NCBI RefSeq assembly: GCF_030515985.1
Contig: NZ_CP100376.1
Span: 828,909-837,188, forward strand
DNA: 8,280 nt
Source: Corynebacterium accolens
GTDB lineage: Bacteria > Actinomycetota > Actinomycetes > Mycobacteriales > Mycobacteriaceae
Direction of reading: 5' to 3'
In this document: in pieces, positions 1 to 4,869 of the stretch
Layout: each line of letters starts with the position of its first letter
Numbering within the stretch: position 1 is the stretch's first letter
Notes under the pieces: model-generated
Database searches by the model: none
The model's input: the letters and a program-made list of their open reading frames with translations, nothing else
Told to the model about the DNA's origin: nothing
Program-made: the position numbers and the translations under genes

Positions 1-1
1 C

Positions 2-1195
2 GCGCCCGCCGATACCGCCACCCTGGATACCGCGCATATTCGCGCGCTCGTCACCGAACTGGGCGGGCCCACCAGCCACACCGCGATCATCGCACGCCAG
101 CTCGATATTCCGTGCATCGTCGCCGTGGGAAATAAGCTGCGGGAGATTGAAAGCGGCACGCTCGTCTTCGTCGACGGTGCCCTAGGAACCGTGACGCTGG
201 GCGCGGACGAGGAAGAATCCACTAAGGCGGTCGAGGAATACCGCGAGCGCGCCGCCCGCGTGGCCGAATGGACTGGGCCGACGCAAACCAAGGATGGCCG
301 CCGCGTGCAGCTTTTGGCCAACGTGGCTGATGGCAACGCCGCCCGCATCGCCTCCGACTCGCAGGCAGAGGGCATTGGCCTCTACCGCACGGAGCTGTCG
401 TTCCTGTCCGCGAGCGAGGAGCCTTCCGTTGACGAGCAGGCAAAAATCTACAAGAAGGTCTTTAACGCCTACCCCAATTCCAAGGTCGTGGTGCGCACCT
501 TGGACGCTGGTTCCGATAAGCCGATTTCTTATGCCACGTTGTCCTCGGAAGAGAACCCGGCGTTGGGTGTGCGCGGTCTGCGCATTGCCCGCGATAACGA
601 GTCCCTGTTGACGCGCCAGTTGGACGCCATCGCCCAGGCCGCGGAGTCCCGCGGCGACGATGCCGAAACCTGGGTCATGGCACCGATGGTGGCGACGTCG
701 AAGGAAGCCCAGTGGTTTGCGGAGCTGTGCCGGGAGCGCGGACTGACCGCGGGCGCGATGATTGAGGTGCCCGCAGCAGCGCTGATGGCGGATAAGATCA
801 TGCCGCATCTGGACTTCGTATCCATCGGCACCAATGACCTCACCCAGTACACGATGGCCGCTGACCGCCTGTCGCCTCAGCTTGCGTACCTCACCGACCC
901 GTGGCAGCCGGCCGTGCTGAGGCTTATCCAGCACACCTGCATTGCAGGGCACGAATACAACGTACCGGTTGGCGTGTGCGGCGAGGCTGCAGCCGATCCG
1001 CTATTGGCCTGCGTATTGACCGGCCTTGGCGTCAATTCCTTGTCGGCTGCGTCGACCGCAGTCGCCGGCGTTGGCGCCCAATTGGCCGAGCTGACCTTTG
1101 ACCAGTGCCAACAGCTTGCCGATGCCGCCCTCAACTCCGAAGGCCCCTCCGCCGCCCGCGCCGCAGCGATGGAGCAGATAGAAAAGTTCAACTAA
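2..1195 (+). CDS. ptsI: Phosphoenolpyruvate-protein phosphotransferase (PTS enzyme I), 5'-truncated by the window edge
   Basis: Enzyme I is the cytoplasmic first step of the sugar phosphotransferase system: it takes phosphate from phosphoenolpyruvate and passes it to HPr. The reading frame is open from base 2, so 397 residues are present and roughly 170 N-terminal residues are missing (family length about 570). The phospho-histidine signature GGPTSHTAIIAR is encoded near the left edge, with the active His codon at 77-79. The PEP-binding barrel follows, with GLYRTE (about residue 129 of the fragment), VVRTLDAGSDKP (about 165), ENPALGVR (about 191), the metal-ligand motif MIEVP, IGTNDLTQY (824-850) and the catalytic Cys in VGVCGEAA (codon 977-979). 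All key residues of the visible part are intact. The gene ends with TAA and converges on the sugar regulator sugR. The ATG at 125 is internal and not the true start. Identification is very secure. Confidence 0.97.
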   Translation, partial: APADTATLDTAHIRALVTELGGPTSHTAIIARQLDIPCIVAVGNKLREIESGTLVFVDGALGTVTLGADEEESTKAVEEYRERAARVAEWTGPTQTKDGRRVQLLANVADGNAARIASDSQAEGIGLYRTELSFLSASEEPSVDEQAKIYKKVFNAYPNSKVVVRTLDAGSDKPISYATLSSEENPALGVRGLRIARDNESLLTRQLDAIAQAAESRGDDAETWVMAPMVATSKEAQWFAELCRERGLTAGAMIEVPAAALMADKIMPHLDFVSIGTNDLTQYTMAADRLSPQLAYLTDPWQPAVLRLIQHTCIAGHEYNVPVGVCGEAAADPLLACVLTGLGVNSLSAASTAVAGVGAQLAELTFDQCQQLADAALNSEGPSAARAAAMEQIEKFN

Positions 1196-1206
1196 CGGCC
1201 AAAGGT

Positions 1207-1256
1207 TTCGCCCTCCCTACCTCGGTGAGAAATGGCACCGGAGTAGGGAGGGCGAA
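1207..1256. terminator. Shared hairpin terminator between convergent ptsI and sugR
   Basis: A perfect 14-bp inverted repeat (arms 1207-1220 and 1243-1256) lies in the 79-bp gap between the two stop codons. Inside it a second 5-bp stem (1223-1227 with 1236-1240) continues the hairpin after a mismatch, leaving an 8-nt loop. Neither strand has a clear T-run after the stem, so the fold rather than a classical U-tract supports the call. Its place between convergent stops suggests that it serves both genes. Confidence 0.7.
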
Positions 1257-1274
1257 GTCGTGCGCGTGTTGGAG

Positions 1275-2057
1275 CTATTCGCTGGCGAGCACGACATCGA
1301 TCTCTCGCTCGCGCAGGGCGTCAACGAAGGATTCCGGTGCGCCGGAATCGGTGATGACGACATCGATATCGGCAATGGAAGCGAAGCTCACCAGATAGTC
1401 GTTGCCCAATTTGCTGGAATCAAACATGACCACGACCTTGTGGGCATTCGTGACGAAGGCAGATTTGATGGCTGCTTCTTGGGAATCGGCCGTCGACAAG
1501 CCGTGGTCGAGGGTCAGGGCATTAGTGCCGATGAAGGCGACATCGGCACGCATGAGCGCCATGGTGCGCAAGGCGGTATCGCCGACGACGGCTTGGGTGA
1601 TAGCGCGTACGGTGCCGCCGAGGAGCTGGACATCGGGAACGCCGCTATTGGCTAGCGACAGCGCGATGGGCAGGCTATTGGAGACGATATTGAACTGCGC
1701 CTGCGGGTATTGCTGGCTGATGAGCTCGGCAAAGGTATTAATCGTGGTGCCGGCGTCCAAGAAGATGCTGCCGCCGCCAGGGGGAAGGAAATCGAGCGCG
1801 GCGTGCGCGATGGCAGCCTTGGCCCCAGATGCGGAACGCTGGCGGGTATCGAGGGTGAGCTCCGCGGTCTGGAACGCCTGCGAAGCCACGGCGCCACCGT
1901 GAACGCGGTGGACAACGCCCTCACGATCTAGCACGGCTAGGTCGCGGCGAATGGTTTCAGCAGTCACGTCGAAACGCTCCGATAATTCGGTGACGTTCAC
2001 GCGACCCTCGACGGCAGTTTGGGACGCGATCTGGCGGCGTCGCTCCTCTGCGTACAC
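1275..2057 (-). CDS. sugR: DeoR-family transcriptional repressor of sugar uptake and glycolysis genes, SugR
   Basis: This is a 260-residue DeoR/GlpR-type regulator. The N-terminus (residues 1-57) is the DeoR winged helix-turn-helix: RRRQIASQTAVEGRVNVTEL, a recognition helix around VTAETIRRDL (31-40), then the wing HRVHGG (50-55). The C-terminal effector domain shows the phosphosugar-binding signature DAGTT (101-105), a LLGGTVR stretch (145-151), GLSTAD (186-191) and DSSK (213-216). From memory, the sequence is very close to C. glutamicum SugR, which represses ptsG, ptsI, ptsH and other sugar genes and is relieved by sugar phosphates. The start is GTG at 2057, preceded by a strong AAGGAGG four bases upstream; starting here gives the family's MYAEERRR N-terminus. 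It converges on ptsI, a known SugR target in C. glutamicum. The regulatory role is inferred from that homologue. Confidence 0.93.
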   Translation of the reverse strand: MYAEERRRQIASQTAVEGRVNVTELSERFDVTAETIRRDLAVLDREGVVHRVHGGAVASQAFQTAELTLDTRQRSASGAKAAIAHAALDFLPPGGGSIFLDAGTTINTFAELISQQYPQAQFNIVSNSLPIALSLANSGVPDVQLLGGTVRAITQAVVGDTALRTMALMRADVAFIGTNALTLDHGLSTADSQEAAIKSAFVTNAHKVVVMFDSSKLGNDYLVSFASIADIDVVITDSGAPESFVDALREREIDVVLASE

Positions 2058-2061
2058 AGAC

Positions 2062-2068
2062 CCTCCTT
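2062..2068 (-). promoter_or_regulatory. Ribosome binding site of sugR
   Basis: On the minus strand the bases read AAGGAGG, a full Shine-Dalgarno match, four bases before the GTG codon at 2057. It supports the GTG as the start. Confidence 0.75.
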
Positions 2069-2261
2069 GCTCCTTGCCTTCGTCCGGGCGGTTACTCCAT
2101 CTGCGAATGCAGGCGTTCGGTGAAAGCTAACTGATGTGGGATTTCTCCCTCCATTGTGTCAAAATTCGGCGGTAATCGGACGAAAACAAAAATTAGGGTG
2201 TGCGCCGTTGTCTGGTTTGGGATGAAAGCCGCAGGTCAGTCAGCTATATTTGCCCTAGTTG

Positions 2262-2347
2262 AAAGCCAACCCTAGTAGCGCTTAACTTACAGATCCGTTA
2301 TTTCGGGGGTGCTTTTTCAATAAGTCCCGCGCGCTTAAGTTGGCTTT
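2262..2347. repeat. Long-range 9-bp inverted repeat with internal repeats, possibly a structured leader or small RNA
   Basis: AAAGCCAAC (2262-2270) is perfectly complementary to GTTGGCTTT (2339-2347) across a 68-nt interval. Each arm borders a copy of GCGCTTAA (2279-2286 and 2332-2339). Within the interval, TAACTT next to the left copy can instead pair with AAGTT next to the right copy, so two alternative folds exist. Nothing in the sequence proves transcription. It may be part of the sugR leader or upstream control region. Confidence 0.3.
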
Positions 2348-2397
2348 TGGGGCGCGATTGCGAGGCAGAAAGGCATGGAATGTGTTAAAACTCGTAG

Positions 2398-2427
2398 GCC
2401 CTGCTCCCCAAGCAGGGGAAACAGGGC
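2398..2427 (-). terminator. Candidate hairpin terminator downstream of lexA
   Basis: Two alternative folds share these bases. One is a 7-bp stem CCCTGCT/AGCAGGG (2399-2405 with 2411-2417). The other is a two-part stem, GCCCTG/CAGGGC (2398-2403 with 2422-2427) enclosing CCCC/GGGG (2406-2409 with 2415-2418). On the minus strand a short TTTT follows about 8 nt later. It lies about 114 bp past the lexA stop, so it could end the lexA transcript, but the U-tract is weak and distant. Confidence 0.35.
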
Positions 2428-2540
2428 AGCGTACTAAGTGCAAAGAGCGGGTTTCAAGAAAGCGGGCGCAGAGTGCAGGCGGCGACAACAGCCGCAGGCG
2501 AAAACTCGCGTGCGGCTTGGTTAACGTAGCTTGCCGGGGC

Positions 2541-3251
2541 TTAGAGTTTGCGGAAGACGGATACTACCTTGCCCATAATTTCCGCATCATCGCCGTTGAT
2601 GGGCGGGTAGGCATCGTTGTGCGGAAGGAGCCATACGCCAGAGGAATCGCGGTGGAATTCCTTGACGGTGGCCTCGGAGCCATCGAGAAGCGCGGCGACA
2701 AACTCGCCTTCCTCAGCCACCGATTGCGACCGAATGATGACCCAGTCGCCGTTGAGGATGCCGGCATCCTGCATGGAATCGCCCACGACCTGCAGCATAT
2801 AGAGCTCGCCCCCGCCGACGACCTCGTCTGGCATGGGGAAATACGTGTCGATATTTTCCTCTGCGGTGATTGGTGCACCGGCGGCGATGCGGCCAACGAC
2901 GGGAATATAAGCTACGGCGGCAGACTCTTCAGGGCCGCGGGCAGAGGTATCGGGGATCTCCTTAGACTTGCGGCCCGGCTTCTTTTCGGCGTCGTCAGTG
3001 TTGAGGTGGCGTACGTCGACCGCGCGGGGCTTATTGGGATCGCGGCGCAAGAAGCCCTTTTCCTCAAGCTGCTTGAGCTGATAGGCCACGGATGAGGTGG
3101 ATTGCAGGCCGGCGGCGTCACCAATTTCGCGGATGCTGGGCGGGTAACCGCGGAGCATCACTGCATCGCTGATGACGTTAAGGATGCGGCGTTGCCTTTC
3201 GGAAAGGGAGGCGTAATCGTTCTTTGCGGTGCTTGCTTTCTTGCGGCCCAT
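2541..3251 (-). CDS. lexA: LexA repressor, SOS-response master regulator with self-cleaving protease domain
   Basis: LexA binds SOS boxes as a dimer and represses DNA-damage genes; activated RecA triggers its self-cleavage. The protein has 236 residues, normal for the actinobacterial form. The N-terminal winged helix (about 14-80) contains [27 protein letters not shown] and [16 protein letters not shown], which is the LexA DNA-binding pattern. A variable linker of about 30 residues follows. The S24 peptidase domain begins near residue 114: the cleavage site is the Ala124-Gly125 bond in VGRIAAGAP, the nucleophile is Ser159 in VVGDSM, and the general base is Lys197 in EATVKEF. All catalytic parts are intact. 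The ATG at 3251 has AGGAG six bases upstream on the minus strand. It diverges from the divS-like gene, and the shared region holds SOS-box-like sites, consistent with autoregulation. Very secure call. Confidence 0.97.
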   Translation of the reverse strand: MGRKKASTAKNDYASLSERQRRILNVISDAVMLRGYPPSIREIGDAAGLQSTSSVAYQLKQLEEKGFLRRDPNKPRAVDVRHLNTDDAEKKPGRKSKEIPDTSARGPEESAAVAYIPVVGRIAAGAPITAEENIDTYFPMPDEVVGGGELYMLQVVGDSMQDAGILNGDWVIIRSQSVAEEGEFVAALLDGSEATVKEFHRDSSGVWLLPHNDAYPPINGDDAEIMGKVVSVFRKL

Positions 3252-3257
3252 GTGCGG

Positions 3258-3262
3258 CTCCT
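3258..3262 (-). promoter_or_regulatory. Ribosome binding site of lexA
   Basis: AGGAG on the minus strand, six bases before the ATG at 3251. It supports that start over the downstream in-frame codons. Confidence 0.65.
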
Positions 3263-3334
3263 AGCTAGGGGGTCTGAGGTTTCTGCGTTCGTAGCTTGAA
3301 AAGGGACTGGGTGACACCTGCGTGCCATAACTCA

Positions 3335-3363
3335 TTTGTAGCACGAAAAGTACAAGCGTTCGA
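3335..3363 (-). promoter_or_regulatory. Candidate lexA promoter overlapped by an SOS-box-like site
   Basis: On the minus strand TCGAAC (3363-3358) and TACAAA (3340-3335) are 17 bp apart and could be the -35 and -10 elements. The -10 is a fair match and the -35 a poor one. The same TCGAAC begins a 16-bp SOS-box-like sequence (3363-3348) with a perfect first half and 3 of 6 matches in the second half. LexA bound here would cover the -35. Inference from motif matching only. Confidence 0.4.
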
Positions 3364-3379
3364 GATTTACGCGAAAAAC

Positions 3380-3408
3380 TGGACAGGTTTTCGAAGGGGT
3401 GCTATAAA
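3380..3408 (+). promoter_or_regulatory. Strong promoter of the divS-like gene
   Basis: TGGACA (3380-3385, 5 of 6 to TTGACA) is followed after exactly 17 bp by TATAAA (3403-3408), with a TG one base before the -10 (extended -10). Transcription would start near 3415, giving a leader of about 90 nt before the ATG at 3506. The elements are embedded among TCGAA-type LexA half-sites. Confidence 0.7.
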
Positions 3409-3426
3409 TCGAACATAGAAACAGTC

Positions 3427-3442
3427 TCGAACACAGGAGCGA
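3427..3442 (+). promoter_or_regulatory. Best SOS-box match (LexA operator) for the divS-like gene
   Basis: The bases TCGAACACAGGAGCGA match 10 of the 12 fixed positions of the actinobacterial SOS box TCGAAC-N4-GTTCGA, with a perfect left half. They lie just downstream of the predicted transcription start, where bound LexA would block transcription. A second perfect half-site, TCGAACA, is at 3409-3415, directly after the -10 and 18 bp upstream. A weaker 8-of-12 match overlaps the -35 at 3379-3394. Confidence 0.5.
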
Positions 3443-3493
3443 CATTGAGCTCTTGCTGTGTCAAGGGGCCGCTTTAGACTTACGGCGGTCGTC

Positions 3494-3500
3494 GAAAGGA
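3494..3500 (+). promoter_or_regulatory. Ribosome binding site that sets the start of the divS-like gene
   Basis: GAAAGGA lies five bases before the ATG at 3506. An alternative in-frame GTG at 3458 has no Shine-Dalgarno sequence at a usable distance, so the ATG is preferred. Confidence 0.65.
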
Positions 3501-3505
3501 AAGCA

Positions 3506-3910
3506 ATGTCTCAACTACTTAACTCTCGCAATAACATGGTTAAACAACGCGCGGCACGTCCACAGATCGTCCCTTCAGCCGCCATTTGGGATATTGATGA
3601 TCAAAGCTGGGGCGTGCAGCATTCTCCTTCCGAAAAGAGGGAAATCAGGACCTTAAATTCCGTATATCGAACGAATCGTGAAGGTTATTCGAATACGTGG
3701 ACTGATGAAAGTTTCTTACCTGATTTCGCGAACAGGCCGATGAAAGAAGACGATGCGCAAAGTTCGCGCAAGAATTACCTCCTTGGTGCAGTATTTGGCG
3801 CTGCCGTATTTTTCGGCACGATTGCCGGCGGGCTGATGGGTACGAATGCTGAAACGCCGACTGATCCTGGCGCTTCGGTACAGCAAGTAGAAGCAGCGAT
3901 CGGTCAGTAG
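3506..3910 (+). CDS. divS: Small single-pass membrane protein, DivS-like SOS cell-division suppressor
   Basis: The protein has 134 residues. Residues 1-90 are hydrophilic and mixed-charge, containing AAIWDIDDQSWG (25-36) and a Tyr/Asn-rich stretch around 52-65. One hydrophobic segment (about 91-112, YLLGAVFGAAVFFGTIAGG) is preceded by Arg88-Lys89, which predicts a cytoplasmic N-terminus and a short outside tail of about 22 residues. There is no signal peptide, LysM or enzymatic motif. The name rests mainly on position: in C. glutamicum the gene divergent from lexA is divS, an SOS-induced suppressor of division, while mycobacteria carry the unrelated-looking LysM protein Rv2719c in the same slot. 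SOS-box-like sites before the gene agree with damage induction. Its codon use looks more AT-rich than the flanking genes. The divS assignment is good on context but moderate on sequence; the mechanism is unknown to me. Confidence 0.72.
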   Translation: MSQLLNSRNNMVKQRAARPQIVPSAAIWDIDDQSWGVQHSPSEKREIRTLNSVYRTNREGYSNTWTDESFLPDFANRPMKEDDAQSSRKNYLLGAVFGAAVFFGTIAGGLMGTNAETPTDPGASVQQVEAAIGQ

Positions 3911-3920
3911 CGCTGCGTGT

Positions 3921-3945
3921 ACTAAAGCAGGCCACTAAAGCAGGC
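3921..3945 (+). repeat. Two tandem copies of a 12-bp unit, period 13
   Basis: ACTAAAGCAGGC occurs at 3921-3932 and again at 3934-3945, separated by one C. The core AAGCAGGC(C) is complementary to GGCCTGCTT at 4007-4015: 9 bp perfect with the first copy and 8 bp with the second. This gives two competing long-range hairpins. The function is unknown. Confidence 0.6.
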
Positions 3946-4057
3946 ACTTCGGGGTTTAAGGCTTGGAGCCTTGTTAGGCAGCAGCTTGTTTACCAGCGGC
4001 AGATAGGGCCTGCTTGCTTCACGGAGACCGGCACGCGAGCAGGAGAGGTCTTTCGCA

Positions 4058-4093
4058 ATGATGTCAGGTTTTTGGCTTGGCCTTGGGAGGTAA
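4058..4093 (+). CDS. Possible 11-codon leader peptide upstream of nrdR (speculative)
   Basis: An ATG-ATG start with a GAGAGG sequence 9 bases upstream (4043-4048) opens a tiny frame encoding MMSGFWLGLGR, ending at TAA 36 bases before nrdR. A frame this short is easily found by chance, and a promoter for nrdR could lie within or after it. I list it only because its ribosome binding site is reasonable and it sits in the leader position. Confidence 0.15.
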   Translation: MMSGFWLGLGR

Positions 4094-4117
4094 ACTAAAC
4101 CGAGAAGCTAAATTAGC

Positions 4118-4124
4118 GAAAGGA
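4118..4124 (+). promoter_or_regulatory. Ribosome binding site supporting the GTG start of nrdR
   Basis: GAAAGGA is placed five bases before the GTG codon at 4130. The same sequence and spacing precede the divS-like gene. Confidence 0.65.
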
Positions 4125-4129
4125 CTAGT

Positions 4130-4588
4130 GTGTACTGCCCGTTTTGCCATAACGAACAATCCCGCGTTATTGACTCGCGCGTGGTTGATGCTGGCGCATC
4201 GATACGGCGCCGGCGGGAGTGTGCTTCCTGCAAGGGGCGCTTCACCACTGTGGAAAAGGCCGTACTGCTGGTTGTTAAGAGAAATGGCCTTGCTGAGCCA
4301 TTTAGCCGGGATAAACTCATTCGGGGCGTTAGGCGCGCGTGCCAGGGTCGTGACGTTAGCGATGATGCCTTAAAAAAGTTGGCCCAAGAGGTTGAGGAAA
4401 CGGTGCGGGGGCATGGTTCCTCGCAGGTGAATGCCAACGAAATCGGGCTAGCGATTCTCGAGCCGCTGCGTGACCTAGACGAGGTTGCATATCTGCGCTT
4501 TGCCTCGGTGTATAAATCATTCGAGAGCGCGGATGACTTTGAATCGGAGATTCGTTTGATGCGGCGCCGCGATCGCGGGGACCTTTAA
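4130..4588 (+). CDS. nrdR: Transcriptional repressor NrdR of ribonucleotide reductase genes
   Basis: NrdR senses ATP/dATP through an ATP-cone and represses nrd operons by binding NrdR boxes, matching dNTP supply to need. The product is 152 residues, the typical length. The zinc ribbon is complete: Cys3 and Cys6 in MYCPFC, Cys31 and Cys34 in CASCKGRF, with the conserved basic run IRRRRE between them. The family's TTVEK follows, then [23 protein letters not shown], the start of the ATP-cone, which extends to about residue 139 and ends with the family's [19 protein letters not shown]. The start is GTG with GAAAGGA five bases upstream, and this gives the family's MYCPFC N-terminus. It sits downstream of the divS-like gene on the same strand, 219 bp apart, so co-transcription is uncertain. 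In many actinobacteria nrdR is also found beside lexA. Very secure. Confidence 0.97.
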   Translation: MYCPFCHNEQSRVIDSRVVDAGASIRRRRECASCKGRFTTVEKAVLLVVKRNGLAEPFSRDKLIRGVRRACQGRDVSDDALKKLAQEVEETVRGHGSSQVNANEIGLAILEPLRDLDEVAYLRFASVYKSFESADDFESEIRLMRRRDRGDL

Positions 4589-4589
4589 A

Positions 4590-4640
4590 CTGCGCAGTGT
4601 AGGACGATTTCTCAGCCGTGATACGGCCGTTCCTGCGCAG
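4590..4640 (+). terminator. Nested inverted repeats directly after nrdR, candidate terminator
   Basis: CTGCGCAG, itself a palindrome, occurs at 4590-4597 and 4633-4640 and can pair across the interval. Inside are a short imperfect stem (4603-4606 with 4628-4632) and a 5-bp stem GCCGT/ACGGC (4615-4619 with 4623-4627, 3-nt loop). The fold begins one base after the nrdR stop codon. There is no T-run behind it, so a Rho-independent mechanism is doubtful. Confidence 0.4.
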
Positions 4641-4762
4641 GATCGAAGCAGTCTTAAATGGCATTTTGTGCGCATGATTCCGCTAGAGCCTGCCCAATGT
4701 TCACGCCGCCGGCGGCCGAGTAAGCAGATTTTTAGCTTAGGTACGGCCGGCCGGGTGGCCAG

Positions 4763-4814
4763 CCAGCAGACCGAGCGGCCAGCAGGCCGGACGGCTAGCC
4801 AGCGGACCGGGCGT
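4763..4814. repeat. Imperfect GC-rich repeats of about 16 bp
   Basis: Three related copies are visible: CCAGCAGACCGAGCGG (4763-4778), CCAGCAGGCCGGACGG (4779-4794), and CCAGCGGACCGGGCGT (4799-4814) after a CTAG spacer. Seen another way, two 17-bp segments at 4761-4777 and 4797-4813 differ at only two positions. The block is preceded by the palindrome CGGCCGGCCG (4744-4753). It lies wholly between genes, about 55 bp past the hrpA stop. Confidence 0.5.
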
Positions 4815-4869
4815 CCGTAGCGGGGAGCCGGGGTCCTCGGTCGGCGGTGGGACCGTGACGTTGGGGAGA

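Larger units (their letters stand above)
2058..2540. other. 483-bp gene-free spacer between lexA and sugR, with inverted repeats
   Basis: Both neighbours are on the minus strand, so this holds the lexA 3' end and the sugR promoter and leader. No convincing protein gene is present. The visible structure is a hairpin set at 2398-2427, a 5-bp stem at 2479-2495 (GCGGC/GCCGC, 7-nt loop) just after lexA, and a 9-bp inverted repeat at 2262-2270 and 2339-2347. An AT-rich stretch lies around 2161-2195. A TTGACA hexamer occurs on the minus strand at 2162-2157 but has no good -10 at the right distance, so I do not call a sugR promoter. I looked for RNase P RNA, tmRNA, SRP RNA and 6C RNA signatures and recognised none. 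Confidence 0.6.
3911..4129 (+). other. 219-bp spacer between the divS-like gene and nrdR
   Basis: It holds the tandem repeat at 3921-3945, a 6-bp stem with a 3-nt loop (AAGGCT/AGCCTT, 3958-3972) that may end the divS transcript, a distant complementary sequence at 4007-4015, a possible 11-codon leader frame at 4058-4093 and the nrdR ribosome binding site. Two AT-rich hexamers, TAAACT (4091-4096) and TAAATT (4109-4114), could be -10 elements for nrdR, but neither has a clear -35. Confidence 0.5.
4589..4869. other. 281-bp gap between convergent nrdR and hrpA
   Basis: No protein gene is supported here. Besides the nrdR-proximal repeats, there is a 12-bp perfect palindrome GCCGCCGGCGGC at 4705-4716 followed after 12 bp by five T's. 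A very GC-rich imperfect repeat block then runs from 4744 to about 4817. No classical terminator for hrpA is obvious. The weak 5-bp stem CGGAC/GTCCG (4803-4807 with 4813-4817) and GGTCC/GGACC near 4829-4856 are the only candidates. Confidence 0.5.

Noticed and set aside
182..952. 256-codon minus-strand frame opposite ptsI
   Set aside because: The plus strand encodes enzyme I with every signature intact. The antisense product is Arg/His/Gly-rich, typical of a GC-driven shadow.
1260..1655. 131-codon plus-strand frame opposite sugR
   Set aside because: Codon-aligned antisense shadow of sugR, starting inside the ptsI-sugR gap without a ribosome binding site of note.
2157..2162. sugR promoter based on a perfect TTGACA on the minus strand
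   Set aside because: No acceptable -10 hexamer lies 16-19 bp downstream on that strand, so the hexamer alone is not enough.
2399..2417. 6C-type small RNA, because of a C-rich loop
   Set aside because: The loop has only four C's followed by A, and the second C-rich hairpin of the 6C family is not visible nearby.
2282..2488. 68-codon minus-strand frame in the lexA-sugR spacer
   Set aside because: It runs through the hairpins, has no good ribosome binding site that I can see, and its composition (Pro, Arg, Ser scattered) suggests no fold. The spacer is better explained as regulatory.
2340..3095. 251-codon plus-strand frame opposite lexA
   Set aside because: It is in codon register with lexA on the other strand and is explained by GC codon bias. 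LexA on the minus strand has all its catalytic residues.
3458..3505. Longer N-terminus for the divS-like protein starting at GTG 3458
   Set aside because: No Shine-Dalgarno sequence lies at a usable distance, whereas the in-frame ATG at 3506 has GAAAGGA five bases upstream, the same arrangement as nrdR.
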